Of a stretch of 64,000 bases of DNA, positions 1 through 11,159 are shown in pieces. The notes under the pieces are model-generated. The model was not told where the DNA came from, did not search any database, and saw nothing but the letters and a program-made list of their open reading frames with translations. Each line of letters starts with the position of its first letter. Within the stretch, counting starts at the first letter, position 1. The translations under genes and the position numbers were made by a program. Origin of the DNA: Tetrastigma voinierianum (taxonomy: Eukaryota; Streptophyta; Magnoliopsida; Vitales; Vitaceae); contig JAEQBH010005286.1 of the NCBI GenBank assembly GCA_016808115.1, positions 81,001-145,000 on the forward strand, read 5' to 3'.

Positions 1-744
1 GTAGCCACGGCTGCTCCATTTGATTTTCAAAAATTTGTATCAATTCGATCCCAAGGTTTGGGGCCGTCAGCTTGACTATGCTGACCTCATTGACTCAAAC
101 GTTAAATAAACACTTAAAATAGGAATAAAACTCAAGTAGGAAGAAACCTCTACCTCAAGGAGTTTGAAACTCCCTATATCCGATTTTCGAGAAGCCCTCT
201 CGTAGAGCTGGTTCTCCTTCTTGTCCCAGAAGGCTGTAGGCCAAAATTCCGGATTGCCGATATTTTTAGAGAAGTTTCACTCTCTAAAATTCTCAAAACT
301 AAGCTACAGTAAAAAAAAATCTACGCTCTCCGTTTTGGCTTTTGGTCTAAAGGAAGAAGACCAACACTATTCCATTTTATCATTTAGTGACTTTTAATCA
401 AATTCCAAAATGCCCATTTTGTCCTTCATTCAGTTTGACATTCGTATTTATCTCGTGGATTCGTTTCGTTATTTACTGCCATCGACATGACGTGAGTACA
501 TGTTATACGTGGCTCGTGGCGAAAATCGTTTATGTACCGGCAGCGATGCGCCAGCGATGTAAATTCCGGTATCACCGAATTACGACAAAGAAATTTACGT
601 CTTCAGTTAGATTTGTGAGCGATTCCAAGTCTTGATCCGTTTCGTCACCAAGATCTAGAGAATAAATTACGAATTTTTAGCCAAATTATAATTTTGTAAC
701 CAAAATTCTGATTTTAGATTTTAAATTGAAACTACCGGTCTTCA
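1..744 (-). mobile_element. Ty3/gypsy LTR fragment, cut by window edge
   Basis: Read on the minus strand, this begins at about 744 with TGAAGACCGG and then follows the 5' part of the LTR at 39251-41210: the same order of short blocks (AAAATTGTGATTT-like, then a GATCTCGGATGA-like block, then a GAGAGAAACTTCTCTC-like block). The plus text also matches 44470-45076. The element continues past base 1, so its length and target duplication cannot be seen. Assignment to the chromovirus-like (Tekay/Del) group rests on similarity to LTRs elsewhere in the window that adjoin gypsy pol. No coding sequence was recognised. Confidence 0.7.
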
Positions 745-1640
745 CGTGCCTTATGTCTTATGCGTTATCTGTTATGCCTTATGCACTGTGCATTATTTAC
801 TATGCACTATGCACTATTTATGCGTATTCACTATTTTATACGTATTCACTATTTCACATGACGAAATCCCGTGATTTCGGTACCTACGCGTAGCTCTCGT
901 CGCGTAGAGTAACTTTGACTATAGGTAGGAAATCAGGATAAAGTGAAAGCCATTAGATCGAGAAAAACTAAAAACTAAGAATTTTCTAAATTTTTACAAT
1001 TCTCGGTGAAAATCCCGTGTTTTATCCGCAGCGTAGCCCTCGTTGCGTAGAGCGCACCAGTGTTTGACCCCGAAGCCAATCCGTCAGAAACTCGGGAATC
1101 GAAGAAAGAAGATTTAATGAGAAAATAAAAAAAAAACCTTACTGTCTCTCTCTCACCATCTCTGCCCGTGAAGCTTTTGATTTTCATTTCTTTTGTTTTG
1201 TTTTGTTTTTTTTTTTAATTGAAAGTGGGATCCACATGTCCCCTTTTTCCCTTAGGTCGTTCCGGTCACAGCCGATTTATTTACGTCGTCGTTTAGTTCA
1301 ATCTATCGCTAAATGGAAATTAACTTTAGCTATTTGACATTTTCGGGATTTTTAAAATTTTTGTTTTGTGGGATCCACTTGATCTTATCGCCAATTCGTG
1401 AAAATCATTGTCTTAGAATTGACTTTTGGGTACGGGTAGCTAGATTTCACCAAGATGAATTGTGATGAAGTCGTTCGTCATCAGAATGCGAAAATTTTCA
1501 GTTTTGCATTGACGAAATTACCGTTGTGCCCTTTTTCAGAAAAATTGCATTTTCTGCCACGCTCACGTAATTGGTTTTAATCTATTGTTTACGGTTAATC
1601 ATTCGTGCCGATTTTATTTTCGGGACTTGTTTTTAATTAC
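745..1640 (-). mobile_element. Second gypsy LTR fragment, inverted relative to 54.3-55.1 kb
   Basis: The reverse complement matches about 54300-55060 in order. Shared blocks include the GTCCCACTTTCAATT block (near 1225 here, near 54600 there), CCCGAAAAATGTC (near 1340 and 54485) and GTGAATACGTAT (near 840 and 54960). The stretch 750-860 is a degenerate run of about 8-10 bp units built on TTATGCACTATGC. Both ends are blurred. It is a piece of the same LTR family as the 3' LTR of the plus-strand gypsy element at 48-57 kb. Confidence 0.65.
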
Positions 1641-3215
1641 TATTTATTTATTCAGGTCGAATACTGTGATCGAGCAACGAAATTCTGTTATGAGACGTAA
1701 ATTCAGAGTGCCCCACAAACACTCCATTGCAAGATCTAGATCCATGGAGCCGAGAACAATAAAAACGTTCTCTTTCCCATCCTTAAAGTTAGACCCATTG
1801 AGTATGGTTATGTATAACATACATAAATCCTATAAAAAATTATGGATAAATATATATTCTAAAAAAAAACTATAATTATATATTAAAAAACTACAAGTAT
1901 AAACCCAAAAAATCTTCAAGTTTGAATCCGAACCCAGAAATCAAATTTTAAATTTTTTTTTTTTAATTTAAAACAAATTATCCGTAAGTTTGAATTCTCA
2001 AACTGAATCTGAATATATATATATATATATTAACTAAGTTTAAGTAGATGAATTTGTAACGTGAACACATACAAAAAATATATTTATTTTAAACTGATTT
2101 TTAAAATTAAAAAAGTGCTAACTAAAACGGAATCCTAATCTTTTCTTTTTTAATTAAAAAATCCTTTAATAAAATTAAAGCTCTGAAAACTGAATCTCAA
2201 AATATAAAATCAAATCAAATCACTACACAAAACGGAGGAAAAGTGATTTGATTTGAATTTATTTTTTATTTTTATCAATCCTTAAACAGATTCACATGTT
2301 CCGAATCTCATAGTCTGGTTTTCCAAAGATTTAATTATTTAAATCACATCGAAAACAATTTTGAGTGCATGATAATATGAATCCATATAACAAAAAAAAA
2401 CAGATAAATTAATTAAATCTCAAGAATCAAATATGGATTGGATTGGCTTTGATGCTTATCAGGAATTGGTAGTTCCCTACCCAAATAGTAAGAAAATTCT
2501 TAACTCTTTGCCCTTTTTCCTTCCTTGGAAATTAAATTTGCTTTCTTCTACTTGAGTAAGCGATATAAAAAGTCATTCTTTTTTATAAATGTGGCTTTTA
2601 AGCCCATGTTTTTCCCTTCCGTTTTTGCTTCAAAATGGTATTAGTAGCGCTGATTGATGGATTTAATTCATACATAAAGAACAGCTTCTGCATCAATCGT
2701 GTTTCTAAAATTTAATTCGAGAGATATTAGTTTGTATAGCGGGCGTGCTTGTTTCAGCTAATAGAAAGTCATCGAATAACGATCTTCCAAATTTGGTACT
2801 GCCCTAATGACAGAGTGATAGGGATGTAGAGAGAAAAAGAAAAACTAGAGGTTCCTTTTTTTGCCCGTATGAATTGAGAACATAACCTAATATTTATACT
2901 AGTGAATATTTCTAATTTGGTGCCTCATCAAATTAAATATTCCTTCATACATCCACACATTAATTCCATCACAATTATGCCCTTAAGCCAATTATTTATT
3001 TCCAATTAGATAACTTTAAATAGACTTAATTAAAATTGATTGCATGAAAATATTTAATGAATCTTCAATGAGCATTACAATGAGTTATATAGATTGAACA
3101 TGTATCAGGGATCATCATTGATTTAGTACCGCGTTTTCGGACGAATCTTCAATGGTAAATGCCATTATATTAATACTCATCAGATAAACATTATTCGGTT
3201 CGTACCCAACCTTCC
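1641..3215. other. AT-rich spacer downstream of the PPR gene
   Basis: No coding sequence is recognised on either strand. It holds many A and T homopolymers and a short AT microsatellite at about 2014-2030. The right part is the 3' flank of the minus-strand PPR gene and presumably contains its terminator region, but no polyadenylation site can be named with confidence. Confidence 0.5.
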
Positions 3216-4905
3216 TCATCTTTGAGATAGGTCATGGTTAGAAATCAGTAAAAGCCGTTGTGAATGGGGGCTTATGCGCCAGCAACAAGCCGCATGAACC
3301 CTGTTGCGAACTTCAATCCAGCTGCAGCCAGGCTGCTTCCTGGCTAAGCCTTGTCCTTCATCTTCAACCTCACTCTTGAGCTTCTTTCCATTTCCGGTTG
3401 ATGCATATATGTTTGAGGTAGCATATAAGTGCCGCCATTCTCTGGTTCCACCTCTAAAGCTTCTTTTGCAGCCAGCTTCCCAATCTTGCATTTGCATGAA
3501 CATTACATCCGGCAAGTAGGGCGCCCCAAACACGATGCTGATAAGCTTGAAGTCTCGAGCAAGTTCAATGAAATCAACGACCTCCTTAAGCCTTCTGCCC
3601 GACCATGAATCAACCAAACATGCGCAAGTGATCTTCTCTCACTAGTATGGACCCGTCTTTTCTAGCTCATCAAGCCTTTTAGCCCTCTTTGCAAGCCAGC
3701 ATGGCTGCATACGAATCAACCCCACATGGTGACATCGTCAGGTTTAGTTAGTTTTATCATTTCATTGAACAGCGTATAGCTTCTTACACCACCTCCATGA
3801 TGGGCATAAGCTGCAATTATGCCATTCCACGAAACCAAATCCCTCTGGCTAGTCATTCCATCATCAAACATCTTCCTGCTTGATCTTCAACTCTCCACAT
3901 TTTGAATACACATGTTTATGAGGGCTGATACCACAAATGTGCTATCTTGATAGACAGTTTTACTTACTATCGATGAATCTGTTTGTCCCTCACCAAGACC
4001 AGCCAAAGTTACTACAAGCACCTAAAACACTCACAAAGTTCCTTGATTAGAGCTTTGCCCCATTCGTTGACAGCATCCTCGAAAGATTTTAAGGCTCTTC
4101 ACTCTGCCTTCTTGGACATAACCAGTGATATAGTAGTCCAGAGATGACATTCTATAGGCATTGCATTAAACAGCACTTCCTTGCTCTCCTTAGATCCCCA
4201 TTCTGAATAAAGACCTGTGATCATTGTATTCCATGAAGGAGAAGATCCCTCTCAGGCATCTTTTCAAACAAATCAAGAGCTTCATCAATCTCGAGTTCAG
4301 ATAACCAGTTATCATCGCATTCCGAAACCACATTGCGCTCTGGCATTCTGGTAAAAAACGGCTAAGCTTCATCAATCCTCCCATTTTTGACAACCCAGCA
4401 ATCATGGCAGTCCAGAAATCACATCTCTTTCAGGCATCCGATCAAAAGCGCCGCGCCTCCTCAATTCTCCACGCTGAGCAGAACGACCGTATTCAAGAAA
4501 CCACATTCCTCTCTGGCATTTTTCTCAAAGGTACATTGCCGGAATCAATTCCACCATTTGGGCGTATCCATCGATCATAGTGTTCCAAGAAACCACATTT
4601 TTGTTAGGCATCTCATAGAAACAACTTCGCTTCAATCTTATTCGACCTTATATACCCACCAACCACCAGCTGTCAGGTAACCACATTCTTCTTCATCCTC
4701 TATCAAACAGCCTCCTCGCTTCTTCAATCATTCCACATTTGATAAAACCCGATATCACAGATGTCCAAGTAATCACATCCGGGTCACGCATTTCATCAAA
4801 CAGTCTACGTGCTTCCATAATTCGCCCATCTTTGCTGAGGCTGGTGATCATCCAATTACAACGTGCCACATTTCCATCAACCGTGAAATCTTTTCTTGAC
4901 ATGAT
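3216..4905 (-). pseudogene. Pentatricopeptide repeat protein, At2g35030-like, with frameshifts
   Basis: PPR proteins bind organellar RNA in mitochondria or chloroplasts; the At2g35030 group is predicted mitochondrial. On the minus strand an ATG at 4902 opens with repeats such as ARRLFDEM, ITWTSVISGFIKCG and EEARRLFD. Further on, in shifting frames, come VVSWNTMIDGYAQ, VSALINM, QRDLVSWNGIIAAYAHHG and KPDDVT, and at the end an E-type domain with SNIYAS and RKQPGCSWIEV. This order follows the whole At2g35030-type protein, so about 1.7 kb of gene is present in colinear form. It is broken by many 1-2 base indels; for example two extra bases disrupt the block that should read INMYSKCGE. No ATG for a targeting peptide is clear before 4902. 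It may be a pseudogene, or a real gene with sequence errors. Confidence 0.88.
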
Positions 4906-5290
4906 TTGGCACTTCTGGAACCATCGATGGAATGGTAAAAGAATTAAATCAGGGTCTCCGTAGAAGAAGCACGAGATTGATTAAGACGGGAATAGTGATG
5001 ATTTGAACACAGTTCGAAAAAGGGTATTCTGATAAACTTGCCAACTTCTACCACTCGAAAAAATGCCAACATTTCATCCTTGCTTGAAAATCAACAAATA
5101 AGATCTAGGATAAGACCATTACAATTTACAGGCAACGTTCAATTGCATAGGAAGGACCGAAAATGTTGCCGTTTCTTTCCAGGCCCTTTAAAACGAACAC
5201 AGAAAGCTGTAGTCATCAACTCAGAAAGATTTAATGTCTTGGATTTTTTCTGATTCCATACTCTTTCATGCGATTCATGTGATTTCCTTG
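4906..5290. other. Region between the divergent PPR and F-box genes
   Basis: This lies upstream of the minus-strand PPR gene and ahead of the plus-strand F-box leader, so it should hold the PPR promoter. No TATA box or other element is distinctive enough to place. A frame upstream of the PPR ATG stays open for about 30 codons and then hits a stop, so a longer N terminus is not supported here. Confidence 0.35.
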
Positions 5291-6182
5291 TCAATATGGG
5301 CATCGGTGGCGAGGACAATTAATAATCATCTTATATTTTAGCAAGCCTACCAGCCTTTCCTCTCGTGTCTTATTCTTCTTCCTAGTTTCTTTTGTTCAGG
5401 GTGATTTTAGCAAGCCTGCCATTTCTTTCTCTTTCTTCCTTTTTCCATCACCGGCCCTACCGTCGTCATCCGAAGATTTTCTGGCCGGTCACCATCGGCT
5501 ATCCATTGCCAGCGACCTAATTACCCTTCTTTCCCATCCTCCATTTCGTCCACTTTTCCCACATTTTCTCTTTTTCTTTCTCATTTCTCACAAACTCAAA
5601 CCTGCTTTTTCCTATCTTCTTCATTGCATAACCACTGCATCTACATATTTAAGTCTCCAAAAAGTGAGTAAATTTCTCTGTATAGACTCAAAGCTTAAGT
5701 GTATCGATACCCATAATCAGATAGCAGGAAACCAAAAAATATGCTTTCTGACGATGCAACATAGAATAGGTATATTGGCTTTTTATGGCCATTATTATTA
5801 AAATTTATTAATTCAAAACATAAAACTATTATTAAAAAGTGCTCATTTAAAAAATAATAATTCAAACACTCAGTCATAAAAAAAAAAGAATCTTTTCTCC
5901 TCTTTTTCACACTAAAATCATCTGAACGAAGCTGCATGAAAATTGGAAGTTGAAAGGTTGGTGAAGTTTTAAATGAAGCATATGGAAGTTGAAAAGGTGG
6001 CCAAATATGTCTCTTTAAATAATTAGATGTCTACTTCTTCACAAAAATTTCAGGTAAATCTATGTTTATTTCGTCTCATTATTTGATCGATCCTGTACTC
6101 TACTCTTTGTTGCATACTTCTCATGCATTCAGTTTGATTTGTACGGTAAATCTTGAAATATTTTTTTTCCTTTCATTATCAG
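5291..6182 (+). promoter_or_regulatory. Probable promoter, 5' leader and leader intron of the F-box gene
   Basis: The stretch 5340-5660 is pyrimidine-rich and ends at GTGAGTAA, a good plant donor site at 5664. A pyrimidine-rich acceptor ends in CAG at 6180-6182, directly before the ATG at 6183. This suggests a leader intron of about 519 bp (5664-6182), a common arrangement in plant genes. Another donor-like CAGGTAAATC lies near 6050. Transcript evidence would be needed to choose between them. Confidence 0.45.
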
Positions 6183-6634
6183 ATGGAAGGAGGAAAATGG
6201 GAAGATTTGAACAAAGACCTTTTAGTTGATATCTTCAGAAGAGTTGGGATGGAGTCGCTATTGTTGGATGTCCCCTTGGTATAAAACCAGCCTGGATCCT
6301 ATGTGTTGGGAACATCTCAATTTTCCGAAATACATAAGACCTTGTTGTGCTTGGGATTACATATTAACTCCATATCCAGGAAGAAGAATAAGTGAATATG
6401 GTCACCGTCACTACATCTATGGATTGACGGAAGTTGGATGTAGTTGGATGTCCTTTTCCTATCTCTTCATTCATTAAATTTGTGGTTAAACGAAGTTGTA
6501 GATGTGCTACTGAGCTTAGCCTCTTCATCTACTGACATGAACAGGCACTAATGTATGTTGTCGATGAGTAAGTTTCCTAAACTGTAAATTACAGTTTTAC
6601 GTGAATTTTCTTCAATGCAACCAGCTTAAATAGA

Positions 6635-6640
<6 letters not shown>

Positions 6641-6710
<70 letters not shown>
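6641..6710. repeat. (TA)35 microsatellite inside F-box intron
   Basis: Seventy bases of uninterrupted TA dinucleotide fill the 3' half of the inferred 185-bp intron. Such tracts are unstable in length. Confidence 0.97.
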
Positions 6711-6716
<6 letters not shown>

Positions 6717-6989
6717 ATGGCTTAATGTAATGTTGTTAATCTTTATTTTCAGGTGTCCCAAATTAAAGGCTTTGTATATCAATATTTCTGAGCATTGCAG
6801 TCGATTTGAACTTGAACCTCGTGAAAAGATAGGAATTATTCCATAATTATTCCAAATAGGAATTATGGCAGAGGCATGCATTTTGGTGGTGTTGTTTTTT
6901 CACCCATTTTGATTTCACTACCAAATCTTAAGTATTTGGTTATAGAAGGAACAAAAATTTATATGAGGGAATATCTAGTCATGATTTTT

Positions 6990-7118
6990 GTTGCAAAATA
7001 AACAGCAAATAAAAAGAGAATAAACAAGAAAAATAATAAGAACATAGATTTACGTGGTTTGGCCAATTTCACTTACGTCTATAGACAAGAAGACACTTTT
7101 ATTGACTACGGCTTTCGG

Positions 7119-7185
<67 letters not shown>

Positions 7186-7360
7186 TTAGATCAAACCGAG
7201 ATTGGCTTCTAATGGGTCAAGTCCATACCACGGTGTGCCTGCTTTTCTTGAGATTAGTGTTGGGCGCCAGGTTTGAGCGCCCCACATCGCATATAGATCT
7301 TATAAAAATTCATATTCCGGTTGAGTTCTCAAAATATTTCTGGTTGGGTCATGATTAGGG
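6990..7360. mobile_element. Repeat-like insertion in the F-box gene, with (AT)n
   Basis: The block begins near an A-rich stretch, then has TTACGTGGTTTGGCCAA and ACGTCTATAGACAAGAAG, a motif pair common in short plant LTR or TRIM-like repeats. A pure AT tract of about 59 bases follows (7122-7180), then a GTTGGGCGCC...GAGCGCCCC imperfect palindrome near 7260-7284. It separates exon text ending near 6985 from the last exon at about 7363. Exact ends and a target duplication could not be fixed. It may lie within an intron. Confidence 0.5.
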
Positions 7361-7588
7361 TTGCCACAAAATTCTATCCATTTAACAATATTGAAAGGCT
7401 ACAAAGAGATTGTTCATCTGGACGTTAGATATTGCTTTGGCTTTTATTATTTTGATCATGAGATATTAAAGCTTGCTTCTCATATTCCTATTTTCTTGTG
7501 CCAAGATTCCTATCTTACAGAATTTGATGAGATGGTGGATAGAATGCTCATAGCGGCAAATACGATTCTTTTCCATATGGATGCCTGA

Positions 7589-8129
7589 CCTCTATATTAT
7601 TATTTTCAATTTTTCCACCCTGCCATTAATTATTTTATTTTATTTTATTTTATATATTGAATTGTTTATTTTTATCTCTACTTCTTTACTCTCATCTTTT
7701 GGATTTATCACTTTTTATATTTTTGGTTATCTATCACTCTTATTTTGGGATTGACATTTAGCATTTTGTTTGGCACTTTATGTATATCGATTTATTCCTT
7801 TTATATCTGGAGTAGCTAACCATTATTCTATGGTTTTGATGGATATTTTAACATCGAGTTATAAGCTAATTTCGTTTTTTTATTGAGGTAAATGTTTGCA
7901 AACTTAAAAGAATTGCATCAAAAAATAAAATATTGATTTTATCCTGTGACCATCAGACCCGTCATGGTATTTTTTTTTATATGATCATGTGAGTGCCATG
8001 AAAAAAGGTTTGTTACAGTTTATTTAAAATATGGATTATCCCAAAATTGTAAATTATGTGAGCGATCACAACAAAAATATTTTTATTGTCTTAATTAGTT
8101 TCTTCATAGGAACATTTTTTTTCTCAATA
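7589..8129. other. AT-rich spacer
   Basis: This is the 3' flank of the F-box gene. It is AT-rich with a (TTTTA)n-like run near 7635-7652. Nothing coding is seen. Confidence 0.5.
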
Positions 8130-10230
8130 ACAGAAAATAATTTTAGAATTTCCAAATCCCTTTTCACTAAATAGTTTATCCATAATTTTCTTTAAAAGGA
8201 GAAACATCTGAAAAAACTTTCAGATAGAAAAAAAAACAGTACTTAAGAAAATTTCCAAAAGCCTTTTAGATCAAATTAGGATGTTTTCCATGGGAGCAAT
8301 CCAAAGACAAGTAATTGAAAATTTCCAGCTCTTTAAGAAAATCTCTACTTCGATGAAAGAATTTTTTGAAGGAAAAAATATATATATTTAAGGTCAAAAT
8401 GTTCATCAGCTCACTCAAGGAATATAATATCATAGATTTATAATTGCTCTGACGTGGATCTTAGAAATTAATATTCTACATTCATATACTACAAAGGAAC
8501 AAAGGGAGCATGTGTTACAAATTCAATGCAATTATAAGATTATAAAAATCATATTAGCTAAAAGTCATAAATTGTTATAATATTTCTCAAATTCTTATTT
8601 AATGTTAATTCTTTTTATAAAAAATATTTTATAGGATAATTCTTAATTGTTATATTATTATAATATTAGGTAGTCTATACTGTGAAACATTTAGGAATAT
8701 CTTTATAAATATTATGGGTCCTAAGGATAAAAAGTTATGAGAGAGATTTGGTGTGTGCAGAAATATAAGGGTTTGAAAGATTGAGATGAAGTAAAAATGA
8801 TTGCATTAGCTAAAAGTCATAAACCTTGAAAAGTAAAAAGTAAAAATTAAAAAACAATATACATACTTAGCAGCTTGCTACTGCCCCTAAGAAGAAGAAG
8901 AAAAACAAAGATAACCCAACTTTGTTATCTATAACCAATGGCTTTGATTAAATTAATTACATTCAAAAGTTTGAATTTACACAACTTCTCATGGTTCATT
9001 ACATTAACTAGGTACTTTTTTTTTTTCTTATTGGTAAATATTTTTTTACAATGTTTAACAATAAAACAAGAAGATCAAATTATGACAAAGATTCTTTGAT
9101 ACCAAGAACTTGTAAAATCTATATACTCAAAGCACGTACACTGGGATGCATGCATATTGGATGGGTGTCAACCCAACCCCTAGTTTATGTAGGTAATAAA
9201 AGGATTTGTATTTGTTTTTAAAATACTTTAAAAGTTTTTAGATATTCCTAAAATACCTACTTGTTTATCCTTAAATGTCTACTTATTTTTCCTTAAAACA
9301 TCTATTTATTTTATTTAAAAAAATTTAGATAATATCGTATACTTTTAAAAATTCAAATAATTCAAATCTTTTTGTACAAAATTCTATAATCATAAAAAAA
9401 TATTTTATAAAAATAATTATTTTAAGTTTTTATTAATACAAATTTTGGAAATGTTTATTAATTAATTCAAATCTTTTTATAAATATTTTTATAATCATGA
9501 ATAATTATTTTAGGTTTTATTAATACAAATGTTTATGTATGTTTTGTTATTAGTTCAAATTGTTTATAAATATTTTTATAATTCATAAAAATAATTATTT
9601 AAAGTTTTTATTAATACAAATATTTATATATGTTTATTCATTATTTAACTAATTTATGTAAATATTTTAAGTTTTTATAATCATAAAATAGTAGATTTAG
9701 GTTTTATTAATATAATTTTTTATATGTATTTATTTACTTTTGTAATAATTTTTTTATTTATTATGATATTCTATTTTTATAATTAAATACTAAACGCCTT
9801 TTGTTTTTGGTAATTTTAATGATATAAAACATGTTACAAAAAACTTTTGTAAAAGCACTTTTTCGATTCCTATAAAAACGCTTATGATAGAAGCACCGTC
9901 GAGGAAAGTGTTTTGGCTATAAGCGCTGTTCTGAAACAATATCAAACTATAGGTCTTAAACATTATGAAAATTATATCTATATATTTTTTATCTTATCAA
10001 GTGGTTTTAATTTATAAATGAAAAATAGATGTGCATGCTAGAAAGAAAATGAAAACAAACTTTTCTGATTAGAAAATAAAAATGGTTATAGTAATGTAAA
10101 CAAATTATGATTATAATTTTCATTATTAAGTTTAACACTATAAAAATTGATATAAAAAATATTTGAGGGTATTTTGTTCTAATTTTATCATATTTGGTGC
10201 TTCAATGCACCTTCACATAATCCCTCCCTA
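8130..10230. repeat. Dispersed repeat D, copy A
   Basis: This non-coding AT-rich unit recurs at 30107-31140 (copy B) and about 63415-64000 (copy C). Shared landmarks are ATCAAATTAGGATG followed by TTTCCATGG and CAATCCAAAGACAAG (near 8272, 30225, 63548), a block with AACCCAACTTTGTTAT (8913, 30663), GGTGTCAACCCAACCCC (9164, 30972) and, in copies A and C, a final GGTGCTTCAATGCACC-like hairpin (10197 and 63980). No protein is encoded. It behaves like a non-autonomous transposon or the decayed remnant of one; class not determined. Confidence 0.7.
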
Positions 10231-10619
10231 TGTATATAAAATTTTTTTACAAAAACATAATGCCAGTAAATATAAGTAAAGCCAATGCTACAAATATGTA
10301 AAAATTTGAATTATTCAAATATAAATCAATTTGATTTAAAAATCTTAGCATTCAAAATAAAAATTAAATGAACAAATCAAAATAACATAACATAATTTAA
10401 TAAATTCAACTTAAAATTATTAAATATTAAATATTAAATTTTACTAGATATGTAATTAATAAATGAAGTATGTTAAATATCCAAATAAATAGGAAAAGAG
10501 GCCTCCGAACGGCCAAAGACCCTTCAAATAAAGGCCAAAATAAACCACGATTAAAGCTTTTGCCATCTTCTCATTTATCTCTCCAAGCTTAATCATCAGT
10601 CAGTCAGGAGAACTCTTGC
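10231..10619. other. AT-rich spacer
   Basis: Low-complexity AT-rich sequence with short TTAAATATTAAATATTAAA repeats near 10420-10440. No gene is seen. Confidence 0.45.
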
Positions 10620-10880
10620 TTGATTTTTAAGGTTCTAGAGAACCAACAAGGTTTTAGAGACTAAAGGTGCCTATAAAGGAGGCCTTCATTTGTGAAAGGC
10701 GCCACCCAACAACCAAGTAAAAGCTTCAAAGAAGAGAGTTGTAAAGCTTCCTTCCATTTAATAATACTTTTCTCCAGTCTTAAGAATCCTCTTGAGTTCT
10801 CATGTGATCTCTTAGCATCCAAGTTATAGGTAAATCTTAGCATAGTGAGTTAAATGACGGGAAGAGTGACTTAGCAACTT
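10620..10880. repeat. Dispersed repeat E, copy A
   Basis: This matches 29720-29990 in order, including GAGAGTTGTAAAGCTTCC, TTTAATAATACTTTTCTCC and CTCTTGAGTTCTCATGTGA, with substitutions and small gaps. The texture resembles the transcribed part of a copia-type LTR, but no ends were found. Confidence 0.65.
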
Positions 10881-11031
10881 GACGAGTAAGGATTGTCTAA
10901 GTGCCCATATGGGAGCTTAGTGGAAAGTGCTTTGCAGGAATTTGTATAGGTATAAGTTAGGAAAATAATAATGATGAAATTTGTATAGGTATAAGTTATA
11001 AAATATGTGAGGAATTTTTTATAGGCATACA

Positions 11032-11127
11032 TTATGAAAATAATAATGATAATTCAATTAGACGTTATGAAAATAATAATGATAATTCAATTAGACGTTA
11101 TGAAAATAATAATGATAATTCAATTAG
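11032..11127 (+). repeat. 33-bp tandem repeat, three copies
   Basis: A 33-base unit starting TTATGAAAATAATAATG is repeated at 11032, 11065 and 11098; the third copy lacks its last three bases. The copies are identical. More degenerate relatives of the unit lie just upstream (10930-11030). Confidence 0.95.
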
Positions 11128-11159
11128 TAATTAATTAATTAATTTAATGAAAGATGGGT

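Larger units (their letters stand above)
6183..7588 (+). pseudogene. F-box/LRR-type protein gene with lesions and an insertion
   Basis: F-box proteins recruit substrates to SCF ubiquitin ligases. The ATG at 6183 opens MEGGKWEDLNKDLLVDIF, a typical plant F-box start. The frame stops at 6282 because a short piece of the F-box core (expected around a CKSW motif) is missing and the frame shifts. The neighbouring frame continues WYKTSLDPMCWEHLNFP. A consensus donor GTAAGT at 6568 and acceptor TTTTCAG ending at 6752 define a 185-bp intron that joins YVVDE to CPKLKALYI in phase. Later exon sequence reads SLPNLKYLVIEG and finally HLDVRYCFGF and EILKLASHIPIF, typical of the LRR C terminus of this family, ending at TGA 7586-7588. 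A repeat-like insertion (about 6990-7360) sits before the last exon. The exact subfamily is not clear. Confidence 0.8.

Noticed and set aside
6641..6710. Long TA tract as a possible replication origin or matrix attachment region
   Set aside because: It is a simple microsatellite within an intron; nothing else supports such a role.
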